Part shown: positions 44,624 to 57,415 of the stretch, in pieces | How the letters are laid out: each line of letters begins with the position of its first letter | Numbering within the stretch: position 1 is the stretch's first letter | Assembly (NCBI RefSeq): GCF_029867415.1 | Contig: NW_026705179.1 | Location: 496,001 to 560,000, forward strand | DNA from: Vicia villosa | Lineage: Eukaryota > Streptophyta > Magnoliopsida > Fabales > Fabaceae | Direction of reading: 5' to 3' | Length of the DNA: 64,000 nt | Notes under the pieces: generated by a model | What the model saw: only the letters and a program-made list of their open reading frames with translations | What the model was told of the DNA's origin: nothing | Database searches by the model: none | Translations under genes and position numbers: made by a program

Positions 44624-47600
44624 GTGTTTTCCTAAGAAGCTGACAAAATTAGTTTTGTTGTTGAACGAGGGAAAGAAAGATCCTAGGAAGAAAGAAGACT
44701 GTATTAAGAAAGAGAAGTATATTAAGGAATGTGGATTTGGCGGATTGTTGAAACTGAACATCACCATTATCCCGGGGGTATTTGTAAGCTGGATTTTAAA
44801 TAACTTTGACAAACATAGGGGAATGATTGTCAATGAAAATGCAAGAATTACTGTTGGAGAAGAAGATGTGAAGAGGGTATATGATTTGCCAAGGGGTAAG
44901 AAGATAATTGATTTGGAAAAGGTTAACAAATCAAATAAAGAAAAGTTGAAGAAATTTAAGGAGCAGCTCGGGTACATAGGGGAGACTTATGATAGTATGA
45001 TCAACATACATACCAATGTTTTGTATGAAAAATTGATGAAGTTTGAAATCACAAAGAACAAAGCTTGGGCAAAAGGTTTTATATTATTGGCTATCGGAAC
45101 CATTCTTTGCCCTACTACTTCATATTTGGTTAGTTTGAACTATGCTACAGTGTTGAGCGAAGTAAAGAAAGTTAGTAACTACAACTGGTGTCAACACTTA
45201 ATTCAACATGCCAACGGAGGGATTAAGAAAGATGCATGTTCTGGGAAAGCAGACTTCCACTTTCTTCTAGTATGTAATCTATTAAAATATTGTTTTCATT
45301 GAATGTATCCTCTTTAAATTTTATTTAATAATCAAATTTAATATCTTCATTGTAGGTACATTTTTTAGATATGGTGCAAACAACCAAAAAGAAGAAAATA
45401 GTTGAAAAACCACCAAGTTGTGGAAATTGGGAGGATGACATTGTGAGCTTGGAGTTGAAGAAAATAAAGGAGAAGGGAGGTTTCAACAAGGTGATCGTTC
45501 TTGATAAACAAGATTGTGATATTCCAGAAAGTAGTATGGCAGCAAAAGACATGGATGATGAAGTGATGCATGACAAAATTGCTGAGACTGCAAAATGCAG
45601 TAGAGAGAAAGTGATCCAAAGAAAAGGGAAAAAGCGAAAGACACAAAATGTGGATGATGAAATGATGGAGGCTCATTTGGCTCCACAAGACTACGCATTA
45701 GAAGAGGTATATCTGAACAAAATACTCAATATTCAAATTTAGTAGTGTAATATATTAGCAGTATTGAGTATTGAGTAATGCTTAATATATGGTCATTTTC
45801 ATTGTTATTTGAGTATAGAGTATTGTGTAATATATGACCATTCATTGTTATTTTAATATTCAGTATTGAGTGCTACAGTTTGAGTATTGAGTATTGCATA
45901 ATATATGGCTATTCATTGTTATTTTAGAATTCAGTATTACAGTTTGAGAGTACATGTTTAATATGTGGCTATACATGCTTAGTTTGAGTAATATGTGGCT
46001 ATTCATTTGAGTGGTTTTATGTACATTGCAGGCTAAAAAACAAATAAAAATTTGTGATGAAAAGCTGAAGTTTTGGGCAGATTGGAAGACTTATTGGGTC
46101 AAACAGGTAGAGGAAGCTGAGTCTTCAATGAGAACAGGAAAAGAAGTTGGAGACAAGGAGCATCGTTCTAATACGGGAAAAGAAGTTGGAGATAAAGAGG
46201 ATGATGCACATGAGCCTAGAAATGCAAGTCCTGAATTGGTTGAGAGTGAAGACAAGGATGATGATTCGGATCATGGGCTTGAAGAAGAAGCTGCAAATTT
46301 AGTTGATAAAGAGGATGATGCAGAACAGCCCGGAAAAGAAGATGATGCAAATCAGCCTGAAAAAGAAAGTCAAGAGAAGCATGGTGATACAGCTGAGATG
46401 AATGATTCTGATTGGGGTCAGCCTTCTTTTAGTCTAGGATTCAGTACTCCTATATCATTGGAAGTAGTATTACCAGTGGAAGAAAGTAGAAAGTCACCAT
46501 CTGATGTGGCAACATACACACTTATGGAGAACATACCACAAAATGAACAGTTTCCGCTTCCAAAAAGGATCTCAGCATTGTCACAATACTTTAGATCCCC
46601 ATATGTAATGCAAATGAAGAAGGCAAAATTGAGTGAGGAAGACACACAATTGGTCAACTATGCGTGGACATTGGCAGAAGCAAATGGAGGAGCTATGTAC
46701 GTTGATTTTTTAATTCCAGCCATTTAATATTTTTTTTAACTTCAATTTTTAAATGAGATTCATTATATTTCATCTCTAATTGATAATGATTTTAACATGA
46801 AGGGAGGTATTGTTCCAAGACAAATGCAAGATGTTAGAAAACCTTAACAGGGGATCCTTATTTTGTCTCAAGAAGGATTGTAAGTTAGAGGGGGATGTCA
46901 TTGGAAACTATTTTAGTTTCTTGAATAAAAAAGAGATGATGAAAGGAAAGATGAAAAGGTTCATATTCCCGGTTACATATGAAGTAAGTATTACATATTG
47001 ATTAGTTTTAATTAACTAAAATTTACAATATCTTCATTGTTTAAATTCCCATATTAAATGTATTTTGTTATAATTATTTGCACATAGTTTGAGCATGGCG
47101 TCAAGATCACTAGACGCAAAAAGGATCATAGAGAAGCCCATGTAGTGGCTGAGTATGCAAAAGATTTAATAAGACAGCTCAAATACATGGATTTTAATGA
47201 TATAGACATCGAAAATCCTTAATATGTAAGTACCTTTTTGCTTAATATTTGTGCTAGTATTGAACATATTGTAAATATATTGTTGTGGCGTTACATCTAC
47301 ATGATAGTATACATAGTTTAAATAGGCCCAAGTTACTGTGCATAGAAAATATGTAGGATAATATTCAATAATGTTTAAGTAATATGTTGATAGTATTGAG
47401 TAATCTGTTTTGATTAATTATAAGGTTAGCTATAGCAATCTGTTTTGATTAATATGTTGATAGTATTGAGTAATCTGTACTGAGTAATCTGTATTGAGTA
47501 ATCTGTTTTGATAGTATTAAGTTCCATGTTGATTATTGTACTCATGATTTCTTTTCATCATTACAGTGGTTTTTCCCAGTTTATTTGAAGAGTCACTATG

Positions 47601-48255
47601 CTGCATATGTGATTGATTTCAAAGAACAAAGGTTCGGATTTCTGAATAGTTGTGAAAGGTTCACATTTCAAAAAGAAGATGAATGGGACAACTGGGGGAA
47701 GTGGAAAGTGAGATATGGGATGGAGTTGATAAATGCTAAGAGAAATGAACCTATAGACTTTAGTCAATGGAGTTGGGAGGATGTGAAATTGCCTTTACAA
47801 CATGATAGGAAATCATGCGGGCTATTTGTTCTGACATATATTGAGAAATGGGATAGCAAGCAAGCTGCAATTTGGGATTTTTTTAAGCATTGGGATATGA
47901 TGACAAATGAAGAGCAAGATGATTTCATGGAGATTCAAAGAGTAAAAGTGCTGCTAGACATCTTGAAGTGTGAGGACAATGAGCTGCTTCAAAACTTGAC
48001 AAAGTTAGCTCTGACCTTGGCAGAAGAAGAGGCTGCATGTGCTATGGCGGATGACTTGGAGAAAGAAGCAGAGAAGAACAATAAAAAGGTGAAGACAAAG
48101 AAGTCAGCCCCTAACTTGGGTGAAGAAGAGGAAGAATGTTCTATGGCACAAGTCCTTGAGAAAGAAGCTGAAGAGGTCGTAGACAAGATCGAGAAAGAAG
48201 CCGGGAAGAAGACAAAAAAACATAGGACAAAAAGGAAAAAAACTCTATATTGAAT
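44151..48255 (+). pseudogene. ULP1/C48-type cysteine protease-like gene of MULE-2
   Basis: A multi-exon gene can be followed by GT-AG junctions. Exon 1 is in the duplication (44151 or the second copy) and runs to about 45270. Next are 45355-45705, 46032-46695, 46803-46983, 47088-47225 and 47567-48255. The N-terminal part has an acidic leader (EDFETTEEEDLND) and a conserved block around CGFGGLLKLNITIIPGVFVS. The middle is E/D/K-rich. The last exon has the C48 peptidase signature: His in KSHYAAYVIDF, then FGFLNS, and Gln and Cys in LPLQHDRKSCGLFVL. The tail is a lysine/glutamate-rich coiled coil. Stops in exon 1b and at about 47219 (TAA) make this copy defective. In relatives such proteins resemble SUMO proteases; their role in transposition is unknown. 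Confidence 0.82.
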
Positions 48256-49802
48256 TGTGTAGTAAGAATGTTGGTTTCTAGAATTGATAAAGTTGGACTT
48301 GTATGAGCAAATTGTTTCTTTAAGCTTAAATTTGGACAAATTGTTTCTTTAATACCAAACATATGCTATATTCATTTTGATGCTGGGACAAGATGTGTCA
48401 TGTGATGATGTATAGTTCTGCATTGTTTCTAGTCAATTTTGTAGTTGTTATATAATGAAGTATTTATGTGGAGAAATAGGGTATTGGCTGGTTAGTTAAA
48501 TTCTGGCTGTTGTGGTCTTACATCCTTTTTAATATGCAGAAATCACCGTGGTTTGAGGCATTATTGGGGTATTGAGTATTGAGTGGTGAGTATTGTGTAT
48601 TGAGTGGTGAGTATTGAGTATTGAGTAATACATGCTTAGTATTGATTAATATGTGGCATGACGGTGATATTATTTTTAATTATGATTTATTTTTCTGTAT
48701 AATACACTCTTTTTCTTACAAGCAAGTAGTTTTAAGCACATTTATATTTAATGTCTGAGTACTGTGGTAACATTTTTTTATGTGGAGCTTTGTCTGGGAA
48801 TTGCAAGGGTAGGCTAATATGATGGTAGAGTGGCCTTGATCAATTTTGAGAATGGTCCCGAAAGAAACATTGTGTTGCTTGAGTTGCAGCACTTAGTTCA
48901 CCTCAGAATAATTTTATACAAGGTTGTGTTCAAGTTTGCAAAACAACTTTATACAGGGCTGTGTTCAAATTTATAGAGCTCATTCATGTTATATTTGGTA
49001 CAAGTTTATTTATTCTAAGCTTAGCTGATACTACTGTCACGAGGGATGCTAAGTTACATCCTTGCATTTTCATGAGATTTATCTTTTTCTTTTCTTGGTT
49101 GCTACCTAAAGGTAAAATTAATAAGTAATAGATAAATAATGCTTTAATAGACAAATTTGTATTTTGATGAGGATTTGGTGTGGCTAAGGGTATAGTAATT
49201 TGTGTTTAGTTTTTTATTTGTGTGTAATTTTCCAATCCACGTTCCTCTCTATTTACTAGATATTAACTTCTGCAACCTACTTATTATTGGAGCTTTGCCT
49301 TTGTCTTGTAGGACATCATGGCTTTGCAAACAAACTTGCTTAGATACAGAAATACATTTATTATATATTTATTAAGAAATAATATGCATTTAAGTACAAA
49401 GAAAAGTAAGTTTCATTGTTGGTGAAGTATGCTTGAAGAAATGTGCTATTGTTGAAGTCGTGGAAGAATAGTTCAAGTAACAATGTCTGGCCAATACTAT
49501 GTCACAAATAAATGAAGCCGTTTATTTCAAAGGCATTCTGCATGTGCAACAGAGAGATTGAAAACACAGAAAAGAGCTATTGCTTTAAGTACTTCATGTG
49601 GTTATTAACTGAGAAGATAAGTTCCTATCCAAAGTTATTACTTTAAGCAAATTCAATACTATGTAGCAGAAGCTAAATTGGCAATAACTAAAACAATCAA
49701 ATTGTAGACTGAAATATAAAATTCTGCTTACAGTATGATGAAAATTTGAAATAGTAGACTGAAATATAATTGTCTAAAATAATGGAAAGAAATTAATGAA
49801 AA
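48256..49802. other. intergenic region between the convergent MULE-2 genes
   Basis: No gene is seen. It holds part of the dispersed ttgagtattgagtggtgagt repeat at 48570-48650 and AT-rich DNA with possible 3' ends of both genes. Confidence 0.6.
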
Positions 49803-52224
49803 TCAATCAACATTGTTGATTGTTAAAGCTAATTTTGCAGCATCTTCTTCTTTCTTTTGTTTCTTCCGCTGTGCGATGAATCTTTGTCTCTCCCTAGCTA
49901 ACTCATAATCACTTTTGAGCCGTTTCTTAGCCCTGATTGGATTGGGTCTCTTTTTGAACTTTTTTCCACTAGAATCAACTACAAGAGGTTTAGCAACACT
50001 AGTATCTTTGCAAGATGCAGACCTGGAAGATGAAGGTTGACCGGAAACACCTTTAGCAACAATCAACTCTTCTGCTTGCTTCCCACATTCAATTGCAGCA
50101 TTAAGAAAAAATTGGCACGCATCAGCGTCCATGCAAACACGGGTTATAATCTGAAGCATAACACCAGAAGCTTGTTGATATCTTTGTGCAAAAGTAGTAT
50201 CTTGAATACCTCCAATACTGATGGGTTTTAAAGCATCAAGGGATGGACAGATTCCTTTAGTCCAACGCTTCAATATGTAGTGGTCAGGTATGGACTTCAA
50301 GGACTAGTATTGGACAGAACTCCCTAAGAAGTCTAATATCTTGAAAACATGGCGACATAAGAATCCCCGGTTCTCGAACATCCGACATGTACAAGTAAAA
50401 ATCTTGTTCCCAATATCTACAGTAACAACCCTCTCATCAAGTCGCAAAGGATCTTGATCATTAGGAAGAAGGTTTTCTGGAACTTCTTCGACCGACATAT
50501 AAACATTCGCAGCGGCATCATTATCAAAATCCATCTCATCGGCATCACGAACAAGTTGAATTGTGAACACTTTGAAAACTCTATTAGAAATTGAACTTCT
50601 TGACGTGTCCTCCTCATAATAATATTTGAAAGAAAGATCATATTGCTTGTGAATGAATACAAACGATGCTGGAGTATACTTGGCGACAACGGACCTCATG
50701 AGTTGGCTGTTGGGATAATTGTTTCTTGGCCTAGTATTGGCAGCCTTGAAATCACAATCAGCATGATTATCTCGCATTTTCTCAACCATAACATTGAAAT
50801 GGATAAAGAATTGCACAAGTGAGTGGTCTGGCTGAAGAAAGTGGCGAAGAAAGGCATTGAATGACTCGCTTAACTGTGTGGTCTTCAAACCGGTAGTGAA
50901 GTGTGATTTCACCCAAGCAGAAGACCATTGAGTACGATTACGATGAATCTGGACAAGCCAAGTAAATTCAGAAGTGGCTTTACCACCAAAACAATTTTGA
51001 AGCATCTTATTCCAATTGAAGTCAAACTCTGCCTCATCATCAACATTCGAAACCAAGTGATGTAGTTCGTCAAGAAATGCACCATTGCAACGAGAGCCTA
51101 AGTTGGACTTTGCATTCTCCCCCATGTGCCAAGAACACAACCCATGGAAGACATCGGGGAAGATGTTTGGAACTGACTTCATCAAAGCAGAAGCTTGGTC
51201 TGTATAAATTGTAATGGGTTTCTTATTTTTCATGCACTTCAGGAAAGTGGTAAACAACCAATCAAAACTTGCTGAAGTCTCATCGTAGAGCATGGCACAA
51301 CCAAATAATACACTCTTACGGTGGTTGTCAAATCCAAGGAACGGAGCTGGTATGTATGACAAAAACATATAACGAAAAAGTTAAAACAATTGATGTTATC
51401 AATATAAAAGCAGTGTCATACCTAAAACAAAGGATGTTATCAATATATCTTTATACTAATATATATAATGATGTAATAATAAATATGGTAGAGAGAATAT
51501 ATCAATGCACTGATAATTACAAAATAAAATGGAAGCTTGATATAATAGTAGTGAAATGAAAAGAACACATACCTAATGGGCGATACTCCGTATTTGTTCG
51601 ATAAGTTGTGTCGAAACTGATGAGATCACCAAATAATTCATAGTCTTGCTGCATGATTGCATCTGACCAGAAAATACTAGCTATGTTCTCTTCAGAATCT
51701 ACTTGGATATCATAATAAAATGATGGGTTCCTCAAAGCTTCGTTTCTAAGATATTCTTGGATAATAGTTGCATCACCAATGACCATTTCCTTTTGTCGAA
51801 CAGTGGTGAGAAAGTTCTTTAAATCTTGGAAGCAATACCCAAGGTTCTTTGAACCACCAGCTATTTGACGCATAACTTGAAAGGAGGATCTTACAGACAT
51901 GCCTGATTTTGAATTTATTATAGCAAGTTGTTTTTGAGGCTCACTAATCTCTCGAGCCGATCTCAAGTAATGCGAATGCTCGGGTTTATGGAAAGGGTGG
52001 TTATGAGTAACATTCCATTTGTATATGTGATAACCTTTAACATTGGAATCATACTTCAACGAAATACTAGCTGGGCAACCAGTCCTTTCCTCGGGAAGTT
52101 CTTTCTCTTTCTGATATTCAATGAGAACAGGAGTATCCGAGTTTGTCTTGTTCTTAGGATCTGCCCGACTTCCGTGCTTGAAACCATGCTTGTTACAAAC
52201 ATAACGGATATATTGCACAATGTC
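49803..52224 (-). pseudogene. FAR1-type MULE transposase gene, 5' end removed
   Basis: The open pieces 51573-52218, 50304-51346 and 49803-50303 form one gene with a GT-AG intron at 51347-51572. The N-terminus has part of the FAR1 DNA-binding domain (YVCNKHGFKHG, TGCPASISLKY, VTHNHPFHKP). The transposase core follows: FGDLISFDTTYRTN with the first catalytic Asp, then TIYTDQASALMKSVPNIFPD with the second, then HGLCSWHM. A SWIM zinc finger (FTCTCRMFENRGFLCRHVFK) lies near 50350. After a TAG at 50304 the frame continues with YILKRWTKG and a basic tail. The gypsy LTR starts at 52225, inside the FAR1 domain. The missing 5' part is not found on the far side of the gypsy element, so it is deleted. 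Its convergent partner is the ULP1-type gene. Confidence 0.87.
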
Positions 52225-54130
52225 TGTAACACCCTTCTAATACCCCGCATAAATAATAAACAATAATCAGAGTAAACATGAATAAGGGCATTACAACTTC
52301 CAAATAATTAAACAATAATACTCATGTCATGCCATAAAAGAGAACGTCAACCAAATTTATTCAGATCATCATGTTTAGCACAGCGGAATTATCTTTAACA
52401 TCTGAATAACAAACAGCCAAGTCACGGACTTAAAACATCAACATAAAAATCCATCCAAAATAAAAAGAATTTAACAAGAAACTCTAAACGACGCCCCCAG
52501 TGTTACACGACCAGAGCATGACACGGACCCAACTGACTCTAACGAACTACTTGACGAGCTAATCCTCACCAAGTACGAGAGCTACTCCTCAATCTGAAAA
52601 ATAACAACAGTAAGGGTGAGTCTCATTCACATTTAACTAATGTTATAAGATATAGATAATAAAATATCATTTCACATGCCATTCACCCAATCGCAGTTAT
52701 GATCAGATTCAAACCATACAATCAGTAAGCAAACAACCAAATTAATACATATTATAACATTGGACAATCTTCCATTCATGTTATAATAGCAAAACAGCCT
52801 AATGCAATGCAACTACATGCATGTGGTACCAAAATCTGGGATAACCCAACTCACCGACCCACCATCGTCAAGGATACGGTAACACCCACTCACTAATTCC
52901 ACACAATGGGAATTAGCTACCACTGATCCACCATCGTCAAGGACCAGCCACATAATGATTATGAATGCATGCATCAACCATAACATGCTCATCACCCACA
53001 TACATCGATCAATGTCATAATCATCAAATAAACACATATTTCATACCAACAATACATGTATAATAAACACCAGTTATAACCACAACATCATACAGGTAAG
53101 ACATTCATTAGTGTACCTATAAACACATCCCGCCACAAACAAATAAGATCGGGTGTTTTAAAAATAATTCAAGCCACAACTCAAAACACCATTTAATTAT
53201 ATAAATTATTTGATTAGCTTCACTGTACTCGAAACGGCACCAAAATCCGGTTTACGGTTTAAAAGTTACACATTTTTAAACTTTTCAAAACGGCCTATCG
53301 CCAACAGCACGCGGCGCCACACACAGTTCGCGGCGCGGAACGAATAGGAACTGCGCCTTCGCGGCGCAGACAAGGGTTCGCGGCGCGGAACGAGAAGGAA
53401 CTACGCCTTCGCGGCGCGGCCATATGCTCGCGGCGCGTACTGAACACAACAAAACTTCCTGGCCTTCTGCCAAGCAGTTCGCGGCGCCAACTCCTGGACG
53501 CGGCGCGAACTGGCGATTTCCAGAACTCCGAATCGCAGAAAACAGCCTGCGATTTTGCCCTTCCTTCACCAATTCATGACCAAACCAATCCCATTCCAAC
53601 CAGATTTGCATACAGTGAAACAAACACATATTATAACACATTTATAATACATTCAACCATCCAATTATCACCAATACATGATCAATGTAATCATTATGCA
53701 TCAATCCTCCCAAAACCTAACACTTCTATAACCTAAGCACAACCCAATTGATACGAATAACACGATCAAATTCTATCATACTACCTATAATCCCATAATA
53801 GAAGATAAACTGGAAGAGTCCCCCCTTACTTGAAGGTTGATTCTTCGCTCTTCCTCGGGTCGCACTTCTCCGCTCCTCTTCTCTTTTCACGTTCAGACTC
53901 TTCTCTTCTCCTTAGTTCTATTCCTCTTTCCCACAATTCCTCTATTTTGTGGAAAATAAAATAAAACTATTTTAATTAGTAATAGGGCCTACCAATACAC
54001 CCCCTCTTTATTAAAAGCGACGCTGGCCCATCAGTCTCATTATTCCCATTTTTCTCAGTTAACTCAAATAATTCTAATATTTAATCCAAAAATTAATTAA
54101 ATTAAATAAGGAATTTTATGGGGTGTTACA
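52225..54130 (-). repeat. 3' LTR of the gypsy element
   Basis: It starts TGTAACACCCTTCTAATACC and ends GGGTGTTACA. A GC-rich cluster of cgcggcgcg words is at 53300-53510. ORFs at 52813 and 53285 recur unchanged in the other LTR (59265, 59737) and are not genes. A polypurine tract (agtgggggagagt on the minus strand) follows at 54131-54143. Confidence 0.95.
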
Positions 54131-54172
54131 ACTCTCCCCCACTAGAAAAGTTTTCTTCCTCGAAAACATACC

Positions 54173-57100
54173 TTAGGCAAAGAGTTCCGGGTAGGAGTCC
54201 TTCATCTGGCTCTCCAATTCCCACGTAACATTTCCACCGACCGGTCCTCCCCAAGCTACGCTGACTAATGCTATCTCCTTGCCACGCAATTTTTTCACCT
54301 TCCGATCTTCAATCCTCATAGGCAAAGTTTCAACTGTCAGATTATCCTTTACCTGTACATCATCGACTTGGATCACATGGGATGGATCAGCAATGTATTT
54401 CCTCAACTGCGATACATGGAATACATCATGCAGATTCGCAAGTGTCGGTGGCAACGCAATGCGATACGCCACTTCTCCAACCCTCTCCGTAATTTGAAAC
54501 GGACCAATAAAACGCGGAGTCAACTTCCTTGACTTTAGTGCTCTACCAACACCAGTTGTAGGAGTCACCCTCAAGAACACATGATCTCCTTCTTGAAATT
54601 CAAGTGTCCTTCTTCTTTTATCATGATAACTCTTCTGACGACTCTGAGAAGTCTTCATCTTCTCCTGAATCATCTTAATCCTTTCTGTTGTCTCCTGAAC
54701 AATTTCCGGCCCAATCACAGCACCTTCGCCAGATTCGTACCAACATAAAGGCGTTCTACACCTCCGACCATACAAAGCTTCAAACGGAGCCATACCAATA
54801 CTCGAGTGAAAACTATTATTGTAAGTAAATTCGATCAAGGGTAGATAACTATCCCAAGCACCGCCCTTTTCCAACACACAAGCACGCAACAAATCTTCTA
54901 GTGATTGAATAGTTCTTTCTGTCTGTCCATCCGTCTGTGGATGATAAGCAGAACTCAATCTCAGCTTAGTACCCAAAGCCTTCTGCAAACCTTCCCAGAA
55001 TCTGGATGTAAACCTTGGATCTCTATCTGACACGATACTCGAAGGAATACCATGTAAACTCACTATCCTCTCAATATACAATTGAGCCAGCTTCTCCATT
55101 GGGTAATCCATTCTCATTGGTATAAAGTGAGCAGACTTTGCCAACCTGTCCACAATAACCCAAATAGCTTCACAATTCTTCACCGTCCTCGGCAAACCTG
55201 AAACAAAATCCATAGATATACTATCCCACTTCCATTCCGGAATAAATAACGGTTGCATAGCTCCATACGGTTTCTGATGCTCAATCTTCGACTTCTGGCA
55301 CGTCAAACAAGCATATACAAATTCAGCTATTTCCTTTTTCATTCCAGGCCACCAAAACAGCTTCTTTAGGTCATGATACATCTTGGTAGCACCAGGATGA
55401 ATACTCAATCCGCTACGATGTCCTTCTTCAAGAATACTCTTCCTCAATTCGGCAATGTCAGGAACACAAACACGGTTACCAAACCTCATTATACCATTCT
55501 CGTCGATTCTGAATTCACCTCCTTTATCTTGGTTAATCAGAGTCAACTTATCAACTAACTCTACATCAGTCTTCTGACCCTCTCGGATTTCCTCAAGAAT
55601 ACCACTAGTCAGCTTCAGCATACCCAATTTAACACTGGTAGGAGTGTCTTCACATACTAAACTCAAATCTCGGAATTGCTCAATTAAATCCAATTCTCTC
55701 ACCATAAGCATAGACATATGCAGGGACTTCCTACTCAATGCATCGGCAACAACATTTGCTTTACCCGGATGATAATTCAGTTCAAAATCATAATCCTTGA
55801 GAAATTCTAACCATCTTCTTTGTCTCATATTCAGCTCTTTTTGGTCAAAGAGATACTTCAAACTCTTGTGATCACTAAATACTTCAAACCTTGAACCATA
55901 TAGGTAATGCCTCCACAATTTCAACACAAATACCACTGCTGCCAACTCTAAGTCATGAGTCGGATAGTTTCTCTCATGCACTTTGAGTTGTCTCGACGCA
56001 TAAGCGACTACCTGTTGATTCTTCATTAGTACACCTCCTAATCCCGACAACGAAGCATCACAATAAACAACAAAAGATTCCGCCGGATTCGGCAAAATCA
56101 AGATCGGCGCACTAGTCAACCTCTTCTTCAACTCTTGGAATCCTTCTTCACATTTCGAATCCCAGACGAAAGCTTGACCCTTCCTAGTCAACTTAGTTAA
56201 CGGCAACGCTAACTTTGAAAAATCTTCAATGAACTTTCTATAGTAACCCGCAAGACCAAGGAAACTACGGATTTCGGAAACTGACTTCGGAGCTTCCCAC
56301 TGAGACACTGCTTCTACTTTCGTTGGGTCAACGGCAATACCATCCTTGGAAATTACATGCCCAAGAAAGCTCACTTCATTTAACCAGAACTCACACTTTG
56401 ACAGTTTTGCATAGAGTTTCTTTTCCTTCAATAGTTCCAATACCACTCTAAGATGATCCGCATGCTCTTCTTCATTCTTAGAATATATTAAAATATCATC
56501 AATAAATACTACTACGAACTGATCCAGATAAGGATGGAAGATCCTATTCATATACTCCATGAAAACCCCCGGCGCATTGGTTACTCCAAATGGCATCACT
56601 GTATATTCGTAATGACCATACCTCGTTCTAAATGCCGTTTTCTGAATATCGTGCGTCTTCACCCGAATCTGATGATATCCCGACCTCAAGTCAATTTTGC
56701 TGAACACACACGCTCCAACCAGTTGATCCATCAAATCATCAATCCTCGGCAAGGGATACCGATTCTTGATAGTAACCTTGTTCAGTTGTCTGTAATCCAC
56801 ACACAACCTCATTGAACCTTCTTTCTTCTTCACTAGTAACACCGGTGCACCCCACGGTGAGACACTAGGACGAATAAATTTCTTCTCAAGTAACTCTTCC
56901 AATTGACTCTTCAACTCAGTCAATTTCGATGCCGACATACGATAAGGTGCCATCGACACAGGACTAGTTCCAGGAATTAATTCAATAGCAAAATCCACCT
57001 CCCTCTCTGGCGGTAATTCTCTTACATCTTCTGGGAAAACTTCCGGAAATTCACATACTACCGGTAAGTCACTACTCACCGCTTTCTTTTTCACTTCCAT

Positions 57101-57394
57101 GGACGCAATCAACATAAACACGGCAGCTCCGTCCTTCATTGCTTTATCCACTTGTCTAGCCGTCATCTCTAAGTCCTCAACAATGACATCTTCAGGAAAA
57201 ATAACCGTTTTCGTGAAACAGTTGATATGAACCCGGTTAAATTGCAACCAATTCATGCCCAGGATAACATCCAGTTGTTCCAACGGAAGGCACACTAAGT
57301 CCATTCCGAATTCTCTACCAAAAATATCAATTGGACAGTTCAAACAAGCAAACGAAGTAGTCACTGAACCCGACGAAGGAGTGTCAATGATCAT
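54173..57394 (-). CDS. gypsy pol: protease C-terminus, RT, RNase H, integrase, chromodomain-like tail
   Basis: This is an open frame of 1073 residues. It starts in the protease flap and C-terminal part ([15 protein letters not shown] at about 35-50). RT follows at about 150-370 with [21 protein letters not shown] and the FIDDILIYS active site. RNase H is at about 420-540 with [12 protein letters not shown] and [10 protein letters not shown]. Integrase is at about 640-900: the zinc finger H..H and CLTCQKSK, then [25 protein letters not shown] and the HPQTDGQTE catalytic block. A GPFQI and [13 protein letters not shown] domain and a chromodomain-like end follow. Seven codons upstream is a TAA that separates it from gag-PR; the frame is otherwise the same. 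These are the enzymes for copying and integrating the element. Confidence 0.93.
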   Translation of the reverse strand: MIIDTPSSGSVTTSFACLNCPIDIFGREFGMDLVCLPLEQLDVILGMNWLQFNRVHINCFTKTVIFPEDVIVEDLEMTARQVDKAMKDGAAVFMLIASMEVKKKAVSSDLPVVCEFPEVFPEDVRELPPEREVDFAIELIPGTSPVSMAPYRMSASKLTELKSQLEELLEKKFIRPSVSPWGAPVLLVKKKEGSMRLCVDYRQLNKVTIKNRYPLPRIDDLMDQLVGACVFSKIDLRSGYHQIRVKTHDIQKTAFRTRYGHYEYTVMPFGVTNAPGVFMEYMNRIFHPYLDQFVVVFIDDILIYSKNEEEHADHLRVVLELLKEKKLYAKLSKCEFWLNEVSFLGHVISKDGIAVDPTKVEAVSQWEAPKSVSEIRSFLGLAGYYRKFIEDFSKLALPLTKLTRKGQAFVWDSKCEEGFQELKKRLTSAPILILPNPAESFVVYCDASLSGLGGVLMKNQQVVAYASRQLKVHERNYPTHDLELAAVVFVLKLWRHYLYGSRFEVFSDHKSLKYLFDQKELNMRQRRWLEFLKDYDFELNYHPGKANVVADALSRKSLHMSMLMVRELDLIEQFRDLSLVCEDTPTSVKLGMLKLTSGILEEIREGQKTDVELVDKLTLINQDKGGEFRIDENGIMRFGNRVCVPDIAELRKSILEEGHRSGLSIHPGATKMYHDLKKLFWWPGMKKEIAEFVYACLTCQKSKIEHQKPYGAMQPLFIPEWKWDSISMDFVSGLPRTVKNCEAIWVIVDRLAKSAHFIPMRMDYPMEKLAQLYIERIVSLHGIPSSIVSDRDPRFTSRFWEGLQKALGTKLRLSSAYHPQTDGQTERTIQSLEDLLRACVLEKGGAWDSYLPLIEFTYNNSFHSSIGMAPFEALYGRRCRTPLCWYESGEGAVIGPEIVQETTERIKMIQEKMKTSQSRQKSYHDKRRRTLEFQEGDHVFLRVTPTTGVGRALKSRKLTPRFIGPFQITERVGEVAYRIALPPTLANLHDVFHVSQLRKYIADPSHVIQVDDVQVKDNLTVETLPMRIEDRKVKKLRGKEIALVSVAWGGPVGGNVTWELESQMKDSYPELFA

Positions 57395-57415
57395 ACTTCC
57401 ATTAATATCAGATAT

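Noticed and set aside
52813..53641. ORFs of 74 and 118 codons, seen twice (also 59265-60093)
   Set aside because: Both lie wholly within the gypsy LTRs and recur only because the LTRs are duplicated. They show no domain and cross the GC-rich palindrome patch.
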